Of a DNA stretch of 59,075 bases, positions 40,609-49,466 are shown one piece after another. The stretch is from Desertibaculum subflavum (GTDB lineage Bacteria > Pseudomonadota > Alphaproteobacteria > Ferrovibrionales > Ferrovibrionaceae), in NCBI GenBank assembly GCA_003576705.1, contig QOZS01000037.1, positions 1-59,075 of the forward strand, given 5' to 3'. Positions within the stretch are counted from its first letter, which is position 1. Every line of letters begins with the position of its first letter. The position numbers and the translations under genes were made by a program. The notes below the pieces were generated by a model. It was given only the letters and a program-made list of their open reading frames with translations. It was not told the DNA's origin and made no database searches.

Positions 40609-41672
40609 TCCGGCGCCGGGATCGAGACGATATCCTGCCGGCGCCGCGGCAATGCGGTCGGATGTTCCGCCTGGATCCAGTCGATGATCTTCTCGCGCAC
40701 CTCGCAGCGCAGGTCGAAAGCGCGGCCGGCGCTGGACGCGCTGGCGAGAATGCGCACCTCCATCACCATCTCCTTGAAGTCGGTGACCTGAACGACGCCC
40801 ACGCGCTGGTCCCAGAGCGCCGAAGCGTGCAGAACATCGTCCAGCTTCCGGCGCAGGGCGCCGACCGGCAGGGTGTGATCGACATAGAAATAGACCACGC
40901 CGATCAGCTCCGAGCCTTCGCGCGTCCAGTTCTGGAAGGGGCGCTCGATGAAATAGCTGAGCGGCAGGATCAGACGCCGCCAATCCCACAGTCGGAGCAC
41001 GACATAGGTGGAAGTGATCTCCTCCACATTGCCCCATTCGCCTTCCACGATCAGCGCGTCGTCGATCCGGATCGGCTGGGTCAGCGCGAGCTGCACGCCG
41101 GCGATCAGGTTCTTCAAGAGCGGCTGCAAGGCGAGGCCGACCACGATGCCCGCGGCGCCGGCCGAGGCCAGCAGGCTGACGCCATACTGGCGCACGCCGC
41201 CGAAGGTCATCAGGGCCGCGCCAGCGGTGATCACGACGATGATGGTGCCGGCCACGCGCTGCAGGATGCGAAACTGGGTGACGTGCTTGCGGGCCAGCAG
41301 ATTGTCGGCGACGTCGATCTGGAAGCGCCTGAGATGCACGGCCGCGAGTACCTGCACGACCGTCAGAGCGGCCCAGCCGGCCAGCGCGATGATGGCGACC
41401 AGGTTGATCTGGCGGATCACGCCGGCCTGGCGATCGGTCAACGGCGCAACCGTGGCGGCGAGGGCCACGGCCAGCATGATCATCGCGAGCCGTGTCGGCC
41501 CGCGCACCCGCTCGACCACCAGCCTGAGAACGGTGCCCTCGCCGGCGAGGCGGCGGATCCAGCGAAACACCAGGGAATGCAGGGCCCAGCCGAGGAATAT
41601 GGCCAGGGCAATGGTGCCGAGGCTGAGCGCCCAATCGGGGAGATAGGCGAGCAGGTTCTCGATCTGTTGCAT
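40509..41672 (-). CDS. MscS-type mechanosensitive channel
   Basis: A 387-aa membrane protein with about four N-terminal hydrophobic helices and the pore helix LLASAGAAGIVVGLALQPLL, rich in Gly/Ala as in MscS TM3. The beta domain is ALIVEGEWGNVEEITSTYVVLRLWDWRRLILPLSYF. It releases osmolytes under hypo-osmotic shock. The last 33 or so residues (Pro/Arg/Ser-rich) are encoded antisense to the oxidoreductase gene and are probably a disordered tail. Confidence 0.9.
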   Translation of the reverse strand: MQQIENLLAYLPDWALSLGTIALAIFLGWALHSLVFRWIRRLAGEGTVLRLVVERVRGPTRLAMIMLAVALAATVAPLTDRQAGVIRQINLVAIIALAGWAALTVVQVLAAVHLRRFQIDVADNLLARKHVTQFRILQRVAGTIIVVITAGAALMTFGGVRQYGVSLLASAGAAGIVVGLALQPLLKNLIAGVQLALTQPIRIDDALIVEGEWGNVEEITSTYVVLRLWDWRRLILPLSYFIERPFQNWTREGSELIGVVYFYVDHTLPVGALRRKLDDVLHASALWDQRVGVVQVTDFKEMVMEVRILASASSAGRAFDLRCEVREKIIDWIQAEHPTALPRRRQDIVSIPAPDHAKPGITSRPNRSSERRPISSERSPQTNERAR

Positions 41673-41710
41673 CGGGCTGTCCGGAAAGCGGGAATTGCGC
41701 TCGAAACGCC

Positions 41711-42088
41711 CTACGGCCCAGCCTGTTCCATCGGACCCGGGGTCAGGACCAAGCCCGTGCGACCGTGGCTGTGCCGTATCTCCCGTATCTGCACAGCCTT
41801 CGGCAGCTCGATCAGGAACTCCGCGTCGCGCGGCAGATGATGAACCGCCGCAGGATCGCTGCCGGCGAAACGCGCCATCGCCGAGACGCTTTCCCAGTAG
41901 GAGATGGTCACAAACTCGCTCTCGCCCGCCCCGTCGTGGCGCAATGCCTGGACGCCGAGCGCCTTCTCGATCAGCGGCTTGATGCCGACCTCGTAATTAT
42001 AGACCTCGTACTCGTCGGCACGGTCCGCCTTGACCCGGCCGCGCCGGATGCGCGCGATCACCGGCCGCCGGTTCGCCTGTTCGTTCAT
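41711..42088 (-). CDS. Antibiotic biosynthesis monooxygenase-like (ABM) small protein
   Basis: A 125-aa protein with a ferredoxin-like alpha/beta fold suggested by VIARIRRGRVKADRADEYEVY, GVQALRHDGAGESEFVTISYWES and AVHHLPRDAEFLIEL. The layout matches ABM-domain/dimeric barrel proteins that act as cofactor-free oxygenases or heme-binding factors. It ends 38 bp before the MscS start on the same strand, so it may be co-transcribed. Confidence 0.7.
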   Translation of the reverse strand: MNEQANRRPVIARIRRGRVKADRADEYEVYNYEVGIKPLIEKALGVQALRHDGAGESEFVTISYWESVSAMARFAGSDPAAVHHLPRDAEFLIELPKAVQIREIRHSHGRTGLVLTPGPMEQAGP

Positions 42089-42218
42089 CGGGTTCTCCCT
42101 CGGCCCTGACAGGGCCCGCAACGCGACGGCGTGTCTCCACGTTCCGCACCGCCGGAATCGCCGGTACAATGCTGCCGCCGGGAGGGGCCGCGAAAGCGGT
42201 ACGGCGAGGGTCCAGATC

Positions 42219-43832
42219 GTGAGCATGCCCCAGACAACGCGACAGGAAGCGCGCCAGGCGGCGGCGCGCGTGCCGGTCGTCGCGCTCACCGTCATTGTCC
42301 TGCTGGCCGGATTGCCCTTCGCGGTCTGGCTCGACCTGCGCGCCTTGTCGGACCGCACCTTGCGCCATCAGGCGGCCGAGCTTTCCGCCGTGATCGACGG
42401 CATCCGCGGCTTCTACGGGCGCCATGTGGTCGGCCGGGTGCTGGCGGCCGGCGGCAGCGACACCAAGGTGGTGCACAATTACCTGGAAGTGCCGGGGGCG
42501 ATCCCGATCCCGGCCACGCTCTCGCTCGAGCTCGGCCGGGTGATCAGCGAGCAGGAGGGGACCAGCGGCGCCATCGCCTATCGCTTCGTCTCCGACTTCC
42601 CGTTCCTGAACCGCAGCCCGCACAAGCTCGATGATTTCGAGCGCGGCGCGCTGGAGCGGCTGCGCGTCGATCCCAAGGCCGAGGTGGTGCAGGTGGAAGG
42701 CGGCCTGTTCGACCGCAAGGTGCGGCTCGCCACGCCGGTGATCCTGGGCGAGGCCTGTGTCGGCTGCCACAACAATCATCCCGAAAGCCCGAAGCGCGAC
42801 TGGAAGGCCGGCGATGTGCGCGGCATCCAGGAGATCGTGGTGCGCCAGCCGCTGGCCAGCAACATCTTCGCCTTCAAGTTCCTGCTGATCTACCTGATCG
42901 GCGCCGCCACGGTGGGCTTGCTCTTCATCGCCCAGCAGCATCGCCAGGCCGGGGTCATGCGGCGGGTCAACCGCGAGCTCGAGCTCGCCAACGATTTCCT
43001 GGCCACGATCTCGATGAAGATCGCGAAATACCTGTCGCCGCAGATCTACAAGTCGATCTTCTCCGGCCAGCGCGACGTGGTGATCGCGACCGAGCGGAAG
43101 AAGCTCACCATCTTCTTCTCCGACATCAAGGACTTCACCGCGACGACCGAGCGGTTGCAGCCGGAGGAGCTGACGCTCCTGCTCAACGAATACCTGACCG
43201 AGATGTCGGCCATCGCCATCGGCCATGGCGGCACGGTCGACAAGTTCGTCGGCGACGCCATGCTGGTCTTCTTCGGCGATCCGGAGACCAAGGGCGTTGC
43301 CGAGGACGCGCGGGCCTGCCTGCGCATGGCGGTCGACATGCAGCGCCGCCTCGCCGAGCTGAACGCCAAGTGGCGCAACCGCGGCATCGAGGCGCCGTTC
43401 AAAGTGCGCATGGGCATCAATACCGGCTACTGCAATGTCGGCAATTTCGGCTCCAACGACCGGATGGACTACACGATCATCGGGGCCGAGGCGAACCTCG
43501 CCGCGCGGCTGCAATCGATCGCGCCGCCGGGCCGCATCGTCCTGGCCTACGAGACCTATGCCCATGTGCGCGACATGGTGCAGGCCAGGCCGCTCGAGGC
43601 GATCACCATGAAGGGGATCAGCCGCCAGGTCCTGCCCTACGAGGTCGAAGGCCTGATCGGCGATCTGGCCGGGCGTGCCTATGTGATCGCGGAGCGCGTG
43701 CCGGGACTGGAGATCTATCTCGACACCAGCGCGGTCGATGATGCGGCCGCCGCGCATGCCCGCGAGTTGCTGCAGGAAGCCATCGCCGCGCTCGACGCCC
43801 GCCGCCGCAACCAGCTCGGCATCGCGGACTGA
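42219..43832 (+). CDS. Heme-motif (DUF3365) sensor fused to class III adenylate cyclase
   Basis: A 537-aa membrane protein. TM1 is VVALTVIVLLAGLPFAVWL, then a periplasmic Tll0287-like/DUF3365 domain with a c-type heme motif Cys180-x-x-Cys183-His184 (CVGCHNNHPES), and TM2 (FLLIYLIGAATVGLLFI). The C-terminal cyclase has metal Asp302 (FFSDIKDF) and Asp346 (GDAMLVFFGDP), with Lys (DKFVGD) and Asp (MDYTIIG) suited to ATP. It probably makes cAMP in response to redox or gas. GTG at 42219 has GAGGG 8 nt upstream; ATG at 42225 is possible. Confidence 0.9.
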   Translation: MSMPQTTRQEARQAAARVPVVALTVIVLLAGLPFAVWLDLRALSDRTLRHQAAELSAVIDGIRGFYGRHVVGRVLAAGGSDTKVVHNYLEVPGAIPIPATLSLELGRVISEQEGTSGAIAYRFVSDFPFLNRSPHKLDDFERGALERLRVDPKAEVVQVEGGLFDRKVRLATPVILGEACVGCHNNHPESPKRDWKAGDVRGIQEIVVRQPLASNIFAFKFLLIYLIGAATVGLLFIAQQHRQAGVMRRVNRELELANDFLATISMKIAKYLSPQIYKSIFSGQRDVVIATERKKLTIFFSDIKDFTATTERLQPEELTLLLNEYLTEMSAIAIGHGGTVDKFVGDAMLVFFGDPETKGVAEDARACLRMAVDMQRRLAELNAKWRNRGIEAPFKVRMGINTGYCNVGNFGSNDRMDYTIIGAEANLAARLQSIAPPGRIVLAYETYAHVRDMVQARPLEAITMKGISRQVLPYEVEGLIGDLAGRAYVIAERVPGLEIYLDTSAVDDAAAAHARELLQEAIAALDARRRNQLGIAD

Positions 43833-43849
43833 TCAGACCGGCCGATCGA

Positions 43850-44320
43850 TCAAATTACCGGGACGCCCGGCTCGTCCTTGGAATGGCGCAGCACCAGCGC
43901 GGTCTTCACATGGGCGACGTTCGGCGCCGTGGTCAGCTCGCCGGTCAGGAACTGCTGATAGGCGTCGAAGTCGCGCGCCACGATCTTCAGCAGGAAATCG
44001 ACTTCGCCGGCCAGCATGTGGCATTCGCGGACCAGCGGCCAGCCGCGCACCCGCTCCTCGAAGGCCTTGAGGTCGCTCTCCGCCTGGCTGGACAGCCCGA
44101 CCATGGCGAAGGCGGAGACGGCATAGCCGAGCCGCTCGGCATCCACCTCGGCGTGATAGCCGCGGATGAAGCCTTCCTCTTCCAGGGTACGGACACGGCG
44201 AAGGCAGGGCGGGGCGGACAGCCCCACCTTGCGTGCCAGATCGACATTGCTGATTCGCCCGTCGGCCTGCAGCTCGGCCAGAATCTGCTTGTCGATGCGG
44301 TCGAGCTTGACCCGACGCAT
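43850..44320 (-). CDS. Lrp/AsnC family regulator
   Basis: A 156-aa regulator with HTH LDRIDKQILAELQADGRISN through LSAPPCLRRVRTLEEEGFIRG, and the RAM domain (ECHMLAGEVDFLLKIVARDFDAYQQFL). ATG at 44320 directly follows GAGGGGGAC, a good ribosome site. It is similar to the Lrp protein at about 35 kb. It ends 17 bp from the cyclase stop, convergent. Confidence 0.92.
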   Translation of the reverse strand: MRRVKLDRIDKQILAELQADGRISNVDLARKVGLSAPPCLRRVRTLEEEGFIRGYHAEVDAERLGYAVSAFAMVGLSSQAESDLKAFEERVRGWPLVRECHMLAGEVDFLLKIVARDFDAYQQFLTGELTTAPNVAHVKTALVLRHSKDEPGVPVI

Positions 44321-44418
44321 GTCCCCCTCGGCCCCTCCGCGCAACTTTATGTCGTGAGCATAGGGGGCCGGCGGTGGCCCGCCAACCGGCGATGCATGGC
44401 GCCGGATCCAGATCCCGG

Positions 44419-45369
44419 TCAGGCGGCCGAGATGCCGGCGCGGGCACCGCCGCGGCGGTGCCGGGCGAGATAGGCCGGCGCGACGGCCTCGAGCGGCGTC
44501 GGCCGGATGCCGAGCTCGGCGAGGCCCGGCATGCCCGGCGCCGGGACGTTGTCGCGCCGGAGCAGGATCACCTGGTCGCGGGTGAGGAGGGGCTTGGGCA
44601 GCTTCTCCAGGAACCAGGCCTCGAACAGGGCGACGGCCTCCGGCAGCGGCACCAGGAGCGCCGAACGTCCGGTCTCGCGCAGGATGTAGCGCAGCAGCTC
44701 CTCGAAGCTGTAGGTGCCGGGGCCGCCGAGCTCGTAGGTCCGGCCGGCCGCCGCCGGATCCTGCAGCGCCGCCATGATCGCCGCCGCGACATCGCCGACA
44801 TAGACCGGCTGAAACTTCGTCTGGCCGCCGGCGATCAGCGGCAGCACCGGCGAGATGCGGGCCAGGAAGGCGAAGCGGTTGAGGAAGCTATCCTCGGCGC
44901 CGAACACCACCGAGGGGCGCAGGATGGTGGCGGCAGGGAAGTGCTTGCGGATACCGGCTTCGCCGGCCGCCTTGCTGCGCGCATAGAGCGACTCGGACTG
45001 CGCATCGGCGCCGATCGCCGAGACATGCACCAGCCGCTCGACGCCGGCGGCCTTGGCCGCCTCGGCAATCACTTCCGGCCCGCGCGCCTGGACGACGCCG
45101 AAGCGCTGCGCCCCGGCCTCGTAGAGAATGCCGACCAGGTTGATCACGTCGTCGGCGCCGGCCACCGCGGCCGCGACCGAGCTGTCGACCCGAAGATTGG
45201 CCTGCCAGGGCACCACCTGGCCGACCGTGCCGAGCGGCTTCAGGAAGTTCGCCGCCTCCGGCCGGCGCACCGCGACGCGGACGCGGGCGCCCGCCTCGGC
45301 GAGCCGCTTGACCAGATAGCGACCGATGAACCCGGAGCCACCGAACACGGTGACCAGACGACCCTGCAT
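44419..45369 (-). CDS. NDUFA9-like NAD(P)-binding protein (atypical SDR)
   Basis: A 316-aa Rossmann-fold protein. TVFGGSGFIGRYLVKRLAEAG is the nucleotide-binding start. VSAIGADAQSESLYARSKAAGE has the YxxxK pair, and ILRPSVVFGAEDSFLNRFA follows. It matches the complex I NDUFA9/39-kDa family, which in bacteria has unclear function (quinone biosynthesis or complex I assembly). It is close to the tRNA gene but on the opposite strand. Confidence 0.9.
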   Translation of the reverse strand: MQGRLVTVFGGSGFIGRYLVKRLAEAGARVRVAVRRPEAANFLKPLGTVGQVVPWQANLRVDSSVAAAVAGADDVINLVGILYEAGAQRFGVVQARGPEVIAEAAKAAGVERLVHVSAIGADAQSESLYARSKAAGEAGIRKHFPAATILRPSVVFGAEDSFLNRFAFLARISPVLPLIAGGQTKFQPVYVGDVAAAIMAALQDPAAAGRTYELGGPGTYSFEELLRYILRETGRSALLVPLPEAVALFEAWFLEKLPKPLLTRDQVILLRRDNVPAPGMPGLAELGIRPTPLEAVAPAYLARHRRGGARAGISAA

Positions 45370-45531
45370 TGCATCACCCGATATTGGGGCCGAAGCCCGT
45401 GCGCGCGCGGCGCCGGATTATAGGGAGCGGGCCCCCAAGAGGAAGTGGCGGGCGGTGCGAATTCGGTCGAGAAACCTGCCGCCGGCCGTTGACGCGGCGC
45501 CCTCGGCCCGATATTCAACCGCGCTCGCCGT

Positions 45532-45618
45532 GCCCAGGTGGCGGAATTGGTAGACGCACTAGCTTCAGGTGCTAGCGCTCGCAAGGGCGTGGAGGTTCGA
45601 GTCCTCTCCTGGGCACCA
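45532..45618 (+). tRNA. tRNA-Leu (anticodon CAG)
   Basis: Acceptor arms GCCCAGG and CCTGGGC pair, with discriminator A and an encoded CCA. The anticodon stem-loop is CTAGC-TTCAGGT-GCTAG, giving anticodon CAG for CUG codons. The variable arm (GCGCTCGCAAGGGCGT region) is long, as in class II tRNA-Leu. The T-arm is GGTTCGAGTCC. Length 87 nt with CCA. Confidence 0.97.
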
Positions 45619-45685
45619 ATGTTCTTCGCCGCTCCCCGGCAGCTGCAGCCGGGGCGGCGCGCGCCAAGACGTCCCCCGGGCAGGC

Positions 45686-46303
45686 ATGGCCAATCATCTG
45701 CATCACGGTGACCTTCCCGACGGGCTTGCGCTCGGCCCGGTCGTTGCCATCGACACCGAGACCATGGGGCTGGACCCGCGGCGCGACCGGCTCTGCCTGG
45801 TCCAGCTTTCGGCCGGCGACGGCGAATGCCACCTCGTTCAGATCGCCCAGGGGCAGAAGACGGCACCGAACCTGACCCGCATGCTGGCCGATCCGGCGGT
45901 GCTGAAGCTGTTCCACTTCGCCCGCTTCGACATTGCAGCGCTCTACAATGCCTTCGGTGTGCTGACCCGGCCGGTCTACTGCACCAAGGTCGCCTCCAAG
46001 CTGGTGCGCACCTATACCGACCGGCACGGCCTGAAGGACCTGGCCCGCGACCTGGCCGGCGTCGATCTCTCCAAGCAGCAGCAGCTCTCCGATTGGGGCG
46101 CCGCCGTGCTGACGCAGGCCCAGCTCGACTATGCCGCGAGCGACGTGCTGTACCTGCACCGGATCAAGGCGGTGCTGGATGAATTGCTGGCGCGCGAAGG
46201 CCGGGCCGAGCTGGCGGCCGCCTGCCACGCCTTCCTGCCCACCCGGGCGCGGCTCGACCTGCTCGGCTGGGGCGGCGACGAGGGCGACATCCTGAGCCAT
46301 TGA
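45686..46303 (+). CDS. RNase D-like 3'-5' exonuclease, short form
   Basis: A 205-aa DEDDy exonuclease. AIDTETMGL has the first Asp/Glu pair, FHFARFDIAALYNAF the second Asp, and LDYAASDVLYLHRI the Tyr and final Asp. E. coli RNase D has HRDC domains and about 375 aa; these are absent, as in many alphaproteobacteria. It follows tRNA-Leu, fitting a role in tRNA 3' trimming. A hairpin follows the stop. Confidence 0.92.
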   Translation: MANHLHHGDLPDGLALGPVVAIDTETMGLDPRRDRLCLVQLSAGDGECHLVQIAQGQKTAPNLTRMLADPAVLKLFHFARFDIAALYNAFGVLTRPVYCTKVASKLVRTYTDRHGLKDLARDLAGVDLSKQQQLSDWGAAVLTQAQLDYAASDVLYLHRIKAVLDELLAREGRAELAAACHAFLPTRARLDLLGWGGDEGDILSH

Positions 46304-46305
46304 CC

Positions 46306-46322
46306 GGGGCGGCTGCCGCCCC
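46306..46322 (+). terminator. Short GC hairpin after the RNase D-like gene
   Basis: GGGGCGG-CTG-CCGCCCC begins 3 bp after the stop: 7 GC pairs with a 3-nt loop, no T-run. Confidence 0.4.
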
Positions 46323-46367
46323 AAGCTCGGGTGATGAGCCGAACCGAAGGCCCGGACGAAGCATTCA

Positions 46368-46396
46368 TTGATTTTCAAGATGGGCTTTCGCATATT
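46368..46396 (+). promoter_or_regulatory. Candidate sigma-70 promoter of kdsD-lpt-rpoN operon
   Basis: TTGATT (46368-46373), 17-nt spacer, CATATT (46391-46396): each hexamer matches consensus at four of six positions, with ideal spacing, in the AT-richest stretch of the 165-bp gap before kdsD. The sigma-54-like sequence directly after it is treated in the findings. Confidence 0.5.
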
Positions 46397-46468
46397 TGGC
46401 ACGAATCTTGTTAGGCGCCGCGCCCCACGGGTCGGCGGCGCCGCATTGGAGCCGGACAACCGATTGTT

Positions 46469-47458
46469 ATGAAAGCCGCGACGCCCCAGCAGATGTCGGC
46501 CGTCGAGCCGGCGGCCTTGGCCGCCGGGCGCCGCGTCCTGGCCGCCGAGCAGGACGCGATCCGTCGCCTGGGCCTGGCGCTGGATGACCGTTTCGTGGCG
46601 GCGGTGGATCGCCTCGCCGCGGTGGCAGGCCGCGTCGTGGTCTGCGGCATGGGCAAGAGCGGGCATGTCGGGCGCAAGATCGCGGCGACGCTCGCCTCCA
46701 CCGGCACACCGGCGCTGTTCGTGCATCCGGCGGAAGCGAGCCATGGCGATCTCGGCATGATCACGCCGCAGGACGCGCTGATCTGCCTGTCCAATTCCGG
46801 CGAGACGCCGGAACTGACCGATGTCGTCACCTATGCCCGCCGCTTCGCCATTCCGCTGATCGCGATCGTCGGCCGGGCCGGCAGCGCGCTCGCCCAGGCG
46901 GCCGACGTGGCGCTGGTGCTGCCGGATGCGCCGGAAGCCTGCCCGATGGGCCTCGCACCCACCACTTCGACCACCATGACGCTGGCGCTCGGCGACGCGC
47001 TGGCGGTCGCGCTGCTCGAGCGCAAGGGCTTCTCGGCCGAGAACTATCGCGTGTTCCATCCGGGCGGGAAGCTCGGCCGGCGGCTGATCAAGGTGGGCGA
47101 CCTGATGCATGGCGGGGACGAGGTGCCGCTGGTCGCCGCCGACCGGGCGATGTCGGAAGCGCTGCTGGAGATGACGGCGAAGACCTTCGGCTGCGTCGGC
47201 GTGGTCGACGCGGCGGGCGCGCTGATCGGCATCGTCACCGACGGCGATCTGCGCCGGCACATGCATCCCGGTCTGCTCGACCGCCGCGTGGACGCGGTCA
47301 TGACCCGCGGGCCGAGGACGATCGGCGCCGAGGCTTTGGCGGCCGAGGCTCTGGGCCGCATGAACGCCGCCAACATCACCAGCCTGTTCGTGACCGACGG
47401 CAGGCGACCGGTCGGCATCGTGCGCATGCACGATTGCCTGCGCGCCGGGGTCGCGTGA
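46469..47458 (+). CDS. kdsD: Arabinose-5-phosphate isomerase
   Basis: A 329-aa KpsF/GutQ-type isomerase: SIS domain (GRVVVCGMGKSGHVGRKIAA, STGTPALFVHPAEASHGDLG, SNSGETPEL) followed by two CBS domains from about residue 205. It interconverts ribulose-5-P and arabinose-5-P, the first step of Kdo synthesis for LPS. It heads the operon with lptC, lptA, lptB and rpoN; no kdsC lies between, unlike E. coli. The stop overlaps the lptC start. Confidence 0.94.
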   Translation: MKAATPQQMSAVEPAALAAGRRVLAAEQDAIRRLGLALDDRFVAAVDRLAAVAGRVVVCGMGKSGHVGRKIAATLASTGTPALFVHPAEASHGDLGMITPQDALICLSNSGETPELTDVVTYARRFAIPLIAIVGRAGSALAQAADVALVLPDAPEACPMGLAPTTSTTMTLALGDALAVALLERKGFSAENYRVFHPGGKLGRRLIKVGDLMHGGDEVPLVAADRAMSEALLEMTAKTFGCVGVVDAAGALIGIVTDGDLRRHMHPGLLDRRVDAVMTRGPRTIGAEALAAEALGRMNAANITSLFVTDGRRPVGIVRMHDCLRAGVA

Positions 47459-48132
47459 GCGCGGCGCGGGCGGGCCGGGGCGCGGTCGGCGGTGCGGACC
47501 ACGGCGCGGGCCACTGGCTCGGGCCGCGCAGCAGCCGACCGGTCGATGCGGCGCTCGTACGGCCGAGCCGCGTCATCCGCGTGCTCAAATACGGCCTGCC
47601 GGCGATCGCCGTCATCATGGCGATCACGCTGCTCGTCTGGCCGCATCTGACCTTCAAGCTCGGTCCGTTCGAGGCCAAGATCGACCTGCAGGACAACCGG
47701 CTCCGCATGCGCGACCTGCGCTACGAAGGCAAGGACGACCGCGGCCGGCCCTTCGTCATCAATGCGGCGACCGCGGTCGAGACCCGGGCCGAGCCGCGCG
47801 AGGTGGAACTCGAACAGCTGAAGGCCGAGCTGAAGCTCTCCCGCGGCTATGTGCTCGCGCGCTCCGACCACGGCTTCTACTACGAAGCGGAGAAGCGGCT
47901 CGACGTGTGGGGCAATGTGCAGATCTTCGATCCGAGCGGCTATGAGTTCCGCGGCCGGAGCGCGATCGTGAATCTTCGCGACAGCCTCGTGCTCGCCGAC
48001 GAGCCGGTGGAAGGGCAAGGTCCGCTCGGCATCATCCACGGCAATGCGGCGGCGATCAGCGAGAAGGGCCAGCACATCTATCTCTATCGTGGCGTCAAGG
48101 CGACGCTCTATCCCGATTCCAGGGGCCGCTGA
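47455..48132 (+). CDS. lptC: LPS transport protein LptC-like
   Basis: A 225-aa protein with an Ala/Gly/Arg-rich N-terminus of about 38 aa, one membrane anchor (VLKYGLPAIAVIMAITLLVW), then a periplasmic beta-jellyroll (MRDLRYEGKDDRGRPFVINA, LKLSRGYVLARSDHGFYY) of the LptC/YrbK family. It bridges LptBFG to LptA. GTG at 47455 overlaps the kdsD stop (GTGA). Position and topology support the call; sequence conservation in LptC is low. Confidence 0.88.
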   Translation: MSAARAGRGAVGGADHGAGHWLGPRSSRPVDAALVRPSRVIRVLKYGLPAIAVIMAITLLVWPHLTFKLGPFEAKIDLQDNRLRMRDLRYEGKDDRGRPFVINAATAVETRAEPREVELEQLKAELKLSRGYVLARSDHGFYYEAEKRLDVWGNVQIFDPSGYEFRGRSAIVNLRDSLVLADEPVEGQGPLGIIHGNAAAISEKGQHIYLYRGVKATLYPDSRGR

Positions 48133-48133
48133 C

Positions 48134-48667
48134 ATGCGCCGTCGGATTCTCGCATGGTCGATTCTGCTGGCCCTGGCTGCCGTGCTGGGCTTCGCGGCCT
48201 TGCCGCAACCGGCCCTGGCGCAGAGCGGGCACGACAGCGCGCAGCCGGTGCAGATCAACGCCGATTCGCTGGAAGTGCAGCAGGACAAGAAGGTCGCCAT
48301 CTTCAAGGGCAATGTGGACGCGACCCAGGGCGACCTGCGGCTGAAGTCCGACCTGCTCCGTGTCTACTACAGCGAGGGCGGTCAGAAGAAGGCGGGTGCC
48401 GGCCCGGGCGGCAACACGTCGATCACCCGGCTCGAGGCCGAGGGCCATGTCTTCGTCTCGCGCCCCGAGCAGACCGGCAGGGGCGAGCGCGGCGTCTACG
48501 ACCTGGAGAAGCGGACCATCGTGCTGGAAGGCAATGTCGTCCTGACCGACCGCGAGAATGTCGTCAAAGGCACACGCGCCACGATGGACCTGAACACGCG
48601 GCAGAGCACCGTGCAGAGCGGGCCGGCCGGCCGGGTGCAGGGCGTGTTCCAGCCGAAATCGCAATGA
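48134..48667 (+). CDS. lptA: LPS periplasmic transport protein LptA
   Basis: A 177-aa periplasmic protein with a signal peptide (ILAWSILLALAAVLGFAALP...ALAQ). The OstA/LptA jellyroll contains QINADSLEVQQDKKVAIFKG and VVLTDRENVVKGTRATMDL. It forms the bridge that carries LPS across the periplasm. ATG at 48134 starts 1 bp after the lptC stop; its own stop overlaps lptB by 4 bp. Confidence 0.93.
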   Translation: MRRRILAWSILLALAAVLGFAALPQPALAQSGHDSAQPVQINADSLEVQQDKKVAIFKGNVDATQGDLRLKSDLLRVYYSEGGQKKAGAGPGGNTSITRLEAEGHVFVSRPEQTGRGERGVYDLEKRTIVLEGNVVLTDRENVVKGTRATMDLNTRQSTVQSGPAGRVQGVFQPKSQ

Positions 48668-49449
48668 CCGACGCCGCGATTGCCGCCGATTCGCTCCCGT
48701 TCGGCGTCGCGCCGGCGGCGGCGGGCGCGGCCGGGCTCGCTTGCGAGGGCCTGGGCAAGCGCTATCGCGGCCGCCCCGTCGTTCGCGACGTGTCGCTGGC
48801 CTTGCGGCGCGGCGAGGCGGTGGGCCTGCTCGGCCCCAATGGCGCCGGCAAGACCACGACCTTCTACATGATCGTCGGCCTGGCGACGCCGGATGAAGGC
48901 CGCGTGCTGCTCGACGGGCACGAGATCACCGCCTTGCCGATGCATCGCCGGGCCCGGCTCGGCATCGGCTACCTGCCGCAGGAAGCCTCCGTGTTCCGCG
49001 GCATGACGGTGGAAGGCAACATCCTCGCCGTGCTGGAGCTGACCGAGAAGAATGCCGAGGCACGGCGCGAGATGCTGGAGCATCTGCTGCGCGAATTCGC
49101 CATCGGGCATTTGCGCCAGGCCGCGGCGGTGGCGCTTTCGGGCGGCGAGCGGCGCCGTGTCGAGATCGCCCGTGCGCTCGCTTCGCGTCCGTCTTTCGTG
49201 TTGCTGGACGAGCCGCTCGCCGGCATCGACCCGATCGCCGTCGGCGAGATTCGCGACCTGGTGCTGCATCTGAAGGACCGCGGCATCGGCGTGCTGATCA
49301 CCGATCACAACGTGCGCGAGACTCTCGACCTGATCGACCGCGCCTACATCCTGCACGAGGGCCGGGTGCTGACCGAGGGACGCCCGGAGGAGATCGTGGC
49401 GCATGACGGTGTGCGCCGCGTCTATCTCGGCGAGCGGTTCTCTCTCTAG
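48664..49449 (+). CDS. lptB: LPS export ABC ATPase LptB
   Basis: A 261-aa ATPase with Walker A GPNGAGKTTTFYM, the family's YLPQEASVFRGMTVEGN, signature LSGGERRRVEIA and Walker B VLLDEPLAGIDPIAV. An extra Ala-rich segment of about 25 aa precedes the domain. It powers LPS extraction with LptF/LptG, which are encoded elsewhere. ATG overlaps lptA (ATGA). Confidence 0.95.
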   Translation: MTDAAIAADSLPFGVAPAAAGAAGLACEGLGKRYRGRPVVRDVSLALRRGEAVGLLGPNGAGKTTTFYMIVGLATPDEGRVLLDGHEITALPMHRRARLGIGYLPQEASVFRGMTVEGNILAVLELTEKNAEARREMLEHLLREFAIGHLRQAAAVALSGGERRRVEIARALASRPSFVLLDEPLAGIDPIAVGEIRDLVLHLKDRGIGVLITDHNVRETLDLIDRAYILHEGRVLTEGRPEEIVAHDGVRRVYLGERFSL

Positions 49450-49466
49450 TCGGGGCAGATTCAGTC

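Noticed and set aside
45532..45618. tRNA-Leu as an attachment site for an integrated element
   Set aside because: No integrase, direct repeat of the tRNA 3' end or composition change was found nearby.
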